Positions 59,030-64,000 of a DNA stretch of 64,000 bases are shown one piece after another; position 1 is the first letter of the stretch, and the number at the start of each line of letters is the position of its first letter. Under the pieces are notes generated by a model. It was not told where the DNA came from. It did not search any database and saw nothing but the letters and a program-made list of their open reading frames with translations. The stretch spans positions 1,078,501 to 1,142,500 of the forward strand of contig NC_011830.1 in the NCBI RefSeq assembly GCF_000021925.1, written 5' to 3'. The stretch comes from Desulfitobacterium hafniense DCB-2. Its GTDB lineage: Bacteria > Bacillota > Desulfitobacteriia > Desulfitobacteriales > Desulfitobacteriaceae. Both the position numbers and the translations under genes were made by a program.

Positions 59030-59866
59030 GTGAAAAAATTAGGTATTCTTTTAGCGAGCGTTTTCCTTGTCGGAAGCTTACTCGCGGGCTGTGGTTCAAG
59101 CACAGCACAACAACCGGCCCAGCCTCCGGCCCAATCCGGCGGAGGAAGTGAATCCGGTGCGCCTGCAGATGTTCAGGCCATTAAAGATCGTGGTGCCTTA
59201 AGTGTAGGAGTTAAAGTAGATGTGCCTGGGTTCGGGTACAAAGACCCTAAGACCAATGTGATCGACGGGTTCGAAATTGATCTGGTTAAGGCCTTGGCCG
59301 AAGAGATTTTTGGGGATCCCAGCAAAATCAAGCTGCAAGCCGTGACGGCTAAAACCCGTGGACCTCTTTTGGACAGCGGGGATGTGGATATGGTTGTTGC
59401 GACCTTTACCATTACAGAAGACCGGAAAAAGAGCTATAACTTCTCCGACCCCTATTATATAGACGGTGTTGGTTTGTTGGTCAAGAAAGCTCCCGGGTAT
59501 AAGAGCTTAAAAGACTTAGACGGCAAAAACATTGGTGTTGCTCAAAGTGCGACCAGCAAAACAGCCGTTCAAGCCGAAGCAGACAAACTGGGTGTCAAAG
59601 TGAAGTTCCAGGAGTTCGCTACCTATCCCGAAATTAAAGCAGCTCTTGATTCCGGCCGGGTAGATGCCTTCTCCGTTGACCGTTCTATTCTCTTAGGCTA
59701 TATCGATGACTCGACGATGCTCCTGGATGATAAATTCAGTCCTCAAGAGTATGGCGTGGCCAGCAAATTAGGAAACGATGGCTTAGCCAAACTGGTTAAT
59801 GATAAGATCGCCGAAATGAAAGGCAATGGAGAGCTTGACAAATTAATTGAGAAGTGGGGTCTGTAG
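59030..59866 (+). CDS. Amino-acid ABC transporter substrate-binding lipoprotein
   Basis: 278 residues. A lipoprotein signal (basic n-region, LASVFLVGSLLAGC lipobox), then a Gln/Pro/Ser-rich linker to about residue 45. The binding domain opens with IKDRGALSVGVKVDVPGFGY and contains FEIDLVKALAEEIFG, VVATFTITEDRKKSYNFSDPYY and NIGVAQSATSKT. It is a periplasmic-type family 3 binding protein that captures glutamine, glutamate or aspartate-like substrates; which one cannot be decided. AGGAGGG precedes the start. It overlaps or abuts the permease gene. Confidence 0.92.
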   Translation: MKKLGILLASVFLVGSLLAGCGSSTAQQPAQPPAQSGGGSESGAPADVQAIKDRGALSVGVKVDVPGFGYKDPKTNVIDGFEIDLVKALAEEIFGDPSKIKLQAVTAKTRGPLLDSGDVDMVVATFTITEDRKKSYNFSDPYYIDGVGLLVKKAPGYKSLKDLDGKNIGVAQSATSKTAVQAEADKLGVKVKFQEFATYPEIKAALDSGRVDAFSVDRSILLGYIDDSTMLLDDKFSPQEYGVASKLGNDGLAKLVNDKIAEMKGNGELDKLIEKWGL

Positions 59867-59868
59867 CA

Positions 59869-60540
59869 GTGACGGGACCATTTGCCTGGTTTAAGTGGCA
59901 AGCACTATTCAGCGACTGGACAATATTTGCCGAGGGATTCCTGACTACAGTCATGGTTTCTGTGCTGGGATTATGCCTGGCTTTAGCCCTGGGAGTAGTT
60001 TTTGGGGTTCTGGGGAGTACCCATCTGAAGCTTTTTCGAGCCATAAATCGTGTATACGTTGAGTTTATTCAAAATACTCCTTTGGTAATCCAGGTCTTCT
60101 TTGTCTATAATGGGCTACCTCATATTGGGCTCATGCTCCCTGTCTTTAGTGTGGGAGTATTGGGTGTTGGGGTATACCATGGTGCTTATATCGCTGAGGT
60201 TGTGCGGGCCGGTATTCAGGCGATTCATCGAGGGCAGATGGAGGCTGCACTATCCCAAGGGTTCTCATATTGGGGCGCTATGCGGCATGTCATTTTACCC
60301 CAAGCCGCTCGGGTCGTATTGCCCCCTCTCACCAATCAAGCGGTGAGCCTAATCAAAAACACTTCCGTATTGGCCATGATTGCCGGTGGTGATCTGATGT
60401 ATCGTGCCGATTCCTGGTCGGCAGGAAATATTTATTATGGTCCCGCCTATGTCACCGCCGGATTGCTTTACCTGCTGTTGTGCTTCCCCTTAGCCCAGCT
60501 GGCTCAGTACCTGGAGCGTAAGATGGAGGTGTCGGCATAA
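59869..60540 (+). CDS. Amino-acid ABC transporter permease 1
   Basis: About 223 residues from a GTG at 59869; an in-frame GTG at 59854, overlapping the binding-protein stop, is possible. Membrane helices begin at FAEGFLTTVMVSVLGLCLALALG. The EAA loop, which contacts the ATPase, is AALSQGFSYWGAMRHVILPQAARVVLPP. It belongs to the HisM/GlnP family and pairs with permease 2, whose ATG overlaps its stop codon. Confidence 0.9.
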   Translation: MTGPFAWFKWQALFSDWTIFAEGFLTTVMVSVLGLCLALALGVVFGVLGSTHLKLFRAINRVYVEFIQNTPLVIQVFFVYNGLPHIGLMLPVFSVGVLGVGVYHGAYIAEVVRAGIQAIHRGQMEAALSQGFSYWGAMRHVILPQAARVVLPPLTNQAVSLIKNTSVLAMIAGGDLMYRADSWSAGNIYYGPAYVTAGLLYLLLCFPLAQLAQYLERKMEVSA

Positions 60541-61187
60541 TGGCAGAAATTTTTCAACCTTATGTCTTTCGTTTCCTGGCTGAGGGGTTAATGACAACGC
60601 TGTATATTGCAGGCATGACGATTGTGCTTAGCTTCGTCGTCGGAACGATTCTGGGAATCGCCCGCTATTCGAAGAATCCTATCTTGGCACCTTTAGCCGC
60701 AATCTACATTGAAGTTGTCCGTAATATTCCTTTGCTCCTGTTTATTCTTATGTTCCGGTTTATGACGAGGTTGGAACCTGTCAACGCGGGTATTCTGGCG
60801 ATGACGGTATTCACTTCAGCGATTATTGCCGAGGTGGTGCGGGGCGGTCTGAACTCCATTGATAAAGGTCAGTGGGAGGCCGCAAAATCTCAGGGACTTT
60901 CCTATGTGCAGATTCTTCGCTATATTATCCTTCCCCAGGCTTTGCGGAAAATGATTCCGCCGCTGGTTTCCCAGTTCATAACGGTCGTCAAAGACACCTC
61001 TTATGTCTGGGCAGTGGGAATTGAGGAACTGACCGGAAAGGGCTTGATCATCATGGGTCAATTTGGCTCTACGCCCCAAGTCTTTACCCTCTTCGGCATG
61101 ATTGCCCTGACCTATTTTGTCCTGAACTATGCACTATCTGTAATAGCCCGCAATCAGCAGGCCAGGTCGGCAATGCAGAGCTATTAA
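60540..61187 (+). CDS. Amino-acid ABC transporter permease 2
   Basis: 215 residues, starting in the TAATG overlap with permease 1. Helices include LMTTLYIAGMTIVLSFVVGTILGIA, and the EAA loop is AAKSQGLSYVQILRYIILPQALRKMIPPLVSQF. It forms the second half of the transmembrane pore. It is the last gene of the operon, which ends at a strong terminator. Confidence 0.92.
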   Translation: MAEIFQPYVFRFLAEGLMTTLYIAGMTIVLSFVVGTILGIARYSKNPILAPLAAIYIEVVRNIPLLLFILMFRFMTRLEPVNAGILAMTVFTSAIIAEVVRGGLNSIDKGQWEAAKSQGLSYVQILRYIILPQALRKMIPPLVSQFITVVKDTSYVWAVGIEELTGKGLIIMGQFGSTPQVFTLFGMIALTYFVLNYALSVIARNQQARSAMQSY

Positions 61188-61192
61188 ATGGT

Positions 61193-61234
61193 TGGCTCCA
61201 GAGAAGCAAAGCGCTTTTTCTGGAGCCTTTTATT
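61193..61234 (+). terminator. Terminator of the amino-acid ABC transporter operon
   Basis: GGCTCCAGAGAA/TTTTCTGGAGCC stem followed by TTTTATT; it lies between convergent genes. Confidence 0.82.
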
Positions 61235-61258
61235 GTATGCCCTCCTGCAGAGGCAAGG

Positions 61259-63853
61259 TTATTGTATGGGTAAAAAGAGGAGGAACCTCTGACTGGCTAC
61301 ATCGGAAACGAACTGCAGATTGATCTCAGCCGGGAAGTCATAGACCTGAAGGGTTTTTTGAAGATATGGTTTATCAAAACATTCTTCAGGCAGCGGTTCC
61401 GTATAGTTTTCTAAAGATTCCAGTTGGTAAACAGTTTCTTTTTTTTCCGGGAAGAGGGCCAGGTAGAAGATCCCGCTTTCGACCAGGTCTTGAAAGAAAT
61501 GAGTTCCAAAAGAAACATCAGGAAGAAATCCTGTTTGTTGATAGCCGATCTCGCCGAGGAGCGAGATACGGTTAATCTCAGCAAAAGATACGGGAACTCC
61601 CAAGGCGGGCAGCCGGGATCCCCATCGTCCCGGGCCTAACAAAAGGGTGGTGGTGGATTCCTTATCAATCTGCCGGTTGAGCTTACCGATAGTTCGCGCG
61701 ACTTCATATTTTTGACTTTGGGTGAGATTACTGTAGGCTAAAGGCTCCACGAAAATGATCTTATGAACTCTGGTGGAGAGGCTGCCTCCCATAAAATTTC
61801 CCACCCCCTTGAAGATCGTATGGGACAGAGGGATCTCTTCAGGAACATGGACTTGATGTTTTGAACCTCGAATCTGCAGGGGCCGGCATTGAAGGAGGTT
61901 GATGAAATAATCTCCATTGCGACGCAGGTTAAGGGTAAACTCGATATCCACCGGATGACGATAGGCGTTCTCCAGGGTTTTCATGAGTTTGGAAAAAATC
62001 TGGGCGATGTTGGTATTGGCGAATAAGGGATTAAAGGTAAAGAACCAAAGTTCCTGGGGAGCTCGGCCCAGGTCCCGCAGTCTTTGCTCTGTTGCCCAAT
62101 CCCGCTCTGCAAATTGCGTCTGATAAAGCTCAAGGGACTTTTGGAGCAAATCCTGAATAGAAACCGTCTCTTGACTATTTGCCCGGATATTGAGCACATC
62201 GATTTTGGATTGGGTAAAGGCCTTAAAATTCTCCAACCCGTCATAGGGAACCGAAAGGGGGCGGTCCAGGGCAGCGATGCGGGCATAGTCTCCTTCCAAC
62301 CGGTCAACGGCGCGGGTTCCCAATCCCAGAACCAGGCGGATCATCCCTGCCTGAGGGTCGATCCGGTTATCCCAGACATAGGTGTTATAGGAGAAGCCTA
62401 CCCCGGCCAGATCCGGGAAAAAATACTCCCCTTTATTGGACCCGGACACTCTTTGAACCAGGAGGGCCATCTGCTCCTCCGTATCACTGAGATTGTGTTT
62501 CTCCCGGTAAGCAAGAGCTTCTTCACTGAGGGTGCTGGCATAGATTTCGCGAATGGCCTGAGTAAACATATGGTAGCGCTCTTCCAGGGTGCCCTGATTG
62601 ATGCAGAACACGCTTTCATATTTTCCAGGGAAAGCATTGCCGAAGCCATCCTCAAGCAAGCTGCTGGAGCGGACGATAATGGGGGACTGTCCGAAATATT
62701 CCAGCATTCTTAAAAATTTATTGCGGATGAAGTCATTGAATTGCCCTTTGAGGATTTTTTCCTGCAACTGAGCTGCTTTGGCCAAAGCATCCTCTTTAGC
62801 TCGCCTTTGCTCCATTTTCAGTTGCCAAAGGTTATTATCGATCAGGTAGGAGTAGAAGACATCAGAACCGATGTAGAAAGAGTCATGAGGTTCAAGAATC
62901 TTGCGCCAGTCATCAGAATCCTGAACCAAAATTTTGCGCGCCAGCAGCATCCCCACGGATTTCCCACCGATAAAGCCGGAACCGATTAAGCGGGATTTGA
63001 TGGAGAGGATATCCTGCAGGGAAAAATGTTCATCAATAAGCTGGAGGATCCCTTCATCCCGGCTTAAGAAAATCCGCGCCAAATGCCGGATATGGTTCTT
63101 TTCTTCGCTATGAGTTAAAGCCTTAGCGGCCAGGAGCTGCCCGGCTTTCAAAAAAAGGCGATCCCAATAATCCAAATCCCGTTCCGGATTATCATCATAT
63201 TCCCCCAATTGGGCATTGAGAAAAGCCACTTCGGCGCTGCTGGTGACGGGGAGGAACGCATCTCCCTCTTCGATATGGGGGAAGAAGAGGGTGGGCGTAT
63301 AGCGTTTCCACATTTTTATAGGGTGGATATAAGTCTGGCCCTCTGCTTCAAAAATGTCGATCAGAACTTGAGTCGTATCCCGGATGACGGCAGTGGTGTG
63401 GAAGGAGTTGCGGTTTTTGTAGGTGGCGAAATAGGCGATGGTGTTCAACTCGAAAAGATAAGGGCAGGTCACCTTGAAGAAATTGCCGATCATGGTATCT
63501 GTTGCCCAACGGTCCAAAAGCTCGGATAGGCAGTCAAAGATATAGAAGACATCCCGGCCCTCCAGAGTGATCTTCTCATGAATCTGGGTGCAGAATTCTT
63601 CAAAGCCCCTCTCGGCATTCACCGGAAATAGTTCTATATGCTCATGGCAGGTGATTAGAGGAGGATGCTGTGCAAAACGAATATAAATCATTTTACGGTG
63701 GGGTCCGGCATTTTTATGGATAAACCCCTGGACGAAACGCTGATAGACCTCAATATCTTTAACTTGGAAAACTACGTTATCGCCCATCCACAGAAACTGG
63801 ATCACGTCATCTAAAGAAGGAAAGCCGGTACTGATTGTTTGAGGTTGTTCCAT
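61259..63853 (-). CDS. PEP/pyruvate-binding domain protein with degenerate KaiC/RecA-like N-terminus
   Basis: 864 residues from the ATG at 63853 after GGAGGGAGAATA; 15 more codons are open upstream. The N-terminal 230 residues look like a RAD55/KaiC fold (STGFPSLDDVIQFLWMGDNVVFQV ... DVFYIFDCLSEL) but lack the GxxxxGKT P-loop, so it likely does not bind ATP there. The C-terminal part is a PPDK-type PEP/pyruvate-binding ATP-grasp region: IVRSSSLLEDGFGNAFPGKYESVF and ALDRPLSVPYDGL. The phospho-His domain of PEP synthase is absent, as is the PEP-binding barrel. It may transfer phosphate in an unknown reaction or be a sensor. Confidence 0.78.
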   Translation of the reverse strand: MEQPQTISTGFPSLDDVIQFLWMGDNVVFQVKDIEVYQRFVQGFIHKNAGPHRKMIYIRFAQHPPLITCHEHIELFPVNAERGFEEFCTQIHEKITLEGRDVFYIFDCLSELLDRWATDTMIGNFFKVTCPYLFELNTIAYFATYKNRNSFHTTAVIRDTTQVLIDIFEAEGQTYIHPIKMWKRYTPTLFFPHIEEGDAFLPVTSSAEVAFLNAQLGEYDDNPERDLDYWDRLFLKAGQLLAAKALTHSEEKNHIRHLARIFLSRDEGILQLIDEHFSLQDILSIKSRLIGSGFIGGKSVGMLLARKILVQDSDDWRKILEPHDSFYIGSDVFYSYLIDNNLWQLKMEQRRAKEDALAKAAQLQEKILKGQFNDFIRNKFLRMLEYFGQSPIIVRSSSLLEDGFGNAFPGKYESVFCINQGTLEERYHMFTQAIREIYASTLSEEALAYREKHNLSDTEEQMALLVQRVSGSNKGEYFFPDLAGVGFSYNTYVWDNRIDPQAGMIRLVLGLGTRAVDRLEGDYARIAALDRPLSVPYDGLENFKAFTQSKIDVLNIRANSQETVSIQDLLQKSLELYQTQFAERDWATEQRLRDLGRAPQELWFFTFNPLFANTNIAQIFSKLMKTLENAYRHPVDIEFTLNLRRNGDYFINLLQCRPLQIRGSKHQVHVPEEIPLSHTIFKGVGNFMGGSLSTRVHKIIFVEPLAYSNLTQSQKYEVARTIGKLNRQIDKESTTTLLLGPGRWGSRLPALGVPVSFAEINRISLLGEIGYQQTGFLPDVSFGTHFFQDLVESGIFYLALFPEKKETVYQLESLENYTEPLPEECFDKPYLQKTLQVYDFPAEINLQFVSDVASQRFLLFLPIQ

Positions 63854-63929
63854 TATTCTCCCTCCAAGCCATCGCTGTATAGTGCTATTATACAGCAAAA
63901 AGAAGAGAATTAAATTCGTACCGGGCTCT

Positions 63930-63998
63930 CTATCCCAGGGTAATCATTCCTTTGTCAATCAAGGCTTCTATGTATACAGTGTTCTTGACCTGAATCGC
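63930..63998 (-). CDS. 3' end of a gene entering from the right edge (partial)
   Basis: On the minus strand an open frame enters from the window edge and stops at 63930-63932, giving the 22-residue C-terminus ending EALIDKGMITLG. The stop lies about 75 bases upstream of the start of the PEP/pyruvate-binding gene, on the same strand. I do not recognise the family. Confidence 0.4.
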   Translation of the reverse strand, partial: AIQVKNTVYIEALIDKGMITLG

Positions 63999-64000
63999 TG

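Noticed and set aside
1..64000. tRNA, rRNA, transposase and phage genes
   Set aside because: I looked through gene-free stretches and the protein set and saw none; a formal tRNA or Rfam scan was not possible.

Overview
The window looks like a chromosomal segment of a low-to-mid GC, spore-forming anaerobic Firmicute; my best guess is Desulfitobacterium or a close relative in the Peptococcaceae. This is inferred from gene content (PolC-type DNA polymerase III, type I-alpha glutamine synthetase, [FeFe] hydrogenase, Bacillus-style collagen-like surface proteins, T-box and ANTAR leaders, a sigma-54-driven CoA-pathway cluster with fixABCX). It is not proven. No rRNA, tRNA, CRISPR array, phage or IS transposase gene was seen.

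Layout, left half. 1-4.45 kb: nitrogen assimilation, with asnB (-) divergent from glnA and an ANTAR regulator (+); the glnA leader carries a terminator and a hexaloop hairpin typical of ANTAR targets. 4.5-9.7 kb: an [FeFe] hydrogenase-like protein, a small Cys-rich protein, and a biotin ECF transporter (bioY divergent from a fused double ATPase plus EcfT) with a BirA-type operator. 9.8-15.7 kb: a SurA/PrsA-like lipoprotein with an apparent frameshift in its signal peptide, a Uma2 protein, ilvA, and an OmpR/histidine kinase pair. 16-18.8 kb: two tandem collagen-like genes with near-identical N-termini and promoter regions but unrelated C-terminal heads. 18.9-27.3 kb: a hemerythrin-like protein, polC, a leucine T-box and leuA, and a metallo-beta-lactamase-fold hydrolase.

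Centre (27.4-45.8 kb). A sigma-54-dependent activator is divergent from a long catabolic or respiratory gene set: crotonase and MFS transporter, then CaiB-like CoA-transferase, fixA, fixB, CaiA-like acyl-CoA dehydrogenase, a second MFS transporter, an Old-Yellow-Enzyme/FadH-like reductase, a DinB/maleylpyruvate-isomerase-like protein, CaiC-like CoA ligase, a second CaiB, fixC and fixX. Two -24/-12 promoters (before the crotonase and before the first CaiB), each preceded by copies of a shared half-site, suggest one regulon. It resembles the carnitine/crotonobetaine reduction pathway (activation, CoA transfer, FixABCX-driven enoyl-CoA reduction), but lacks CaiT and CaiE and has extra enzymes, so the substrate is open.

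Right half (45.9-64 kb). Large-subunit catalase; an HD-GYP phosphodiesterase behind a c-di-GMP-I riboswitch; a second MBL-fold paralogue; a CBS-pair protein; FdhD; two HTH-cupin regulators; sfsA; a DegT-family aminotransferase; a 121-bp MITE-like palindromic element; a cysteine-desulfurase-like enzyme; three small membrane-associated proteins behind a long structured leader; a polar amino-acid ABC transporter; and a PEP/pyruvate-binding protein with a degenerate KaiC/RecA-like N-terminus. The window is cut by partial genes at both ends.
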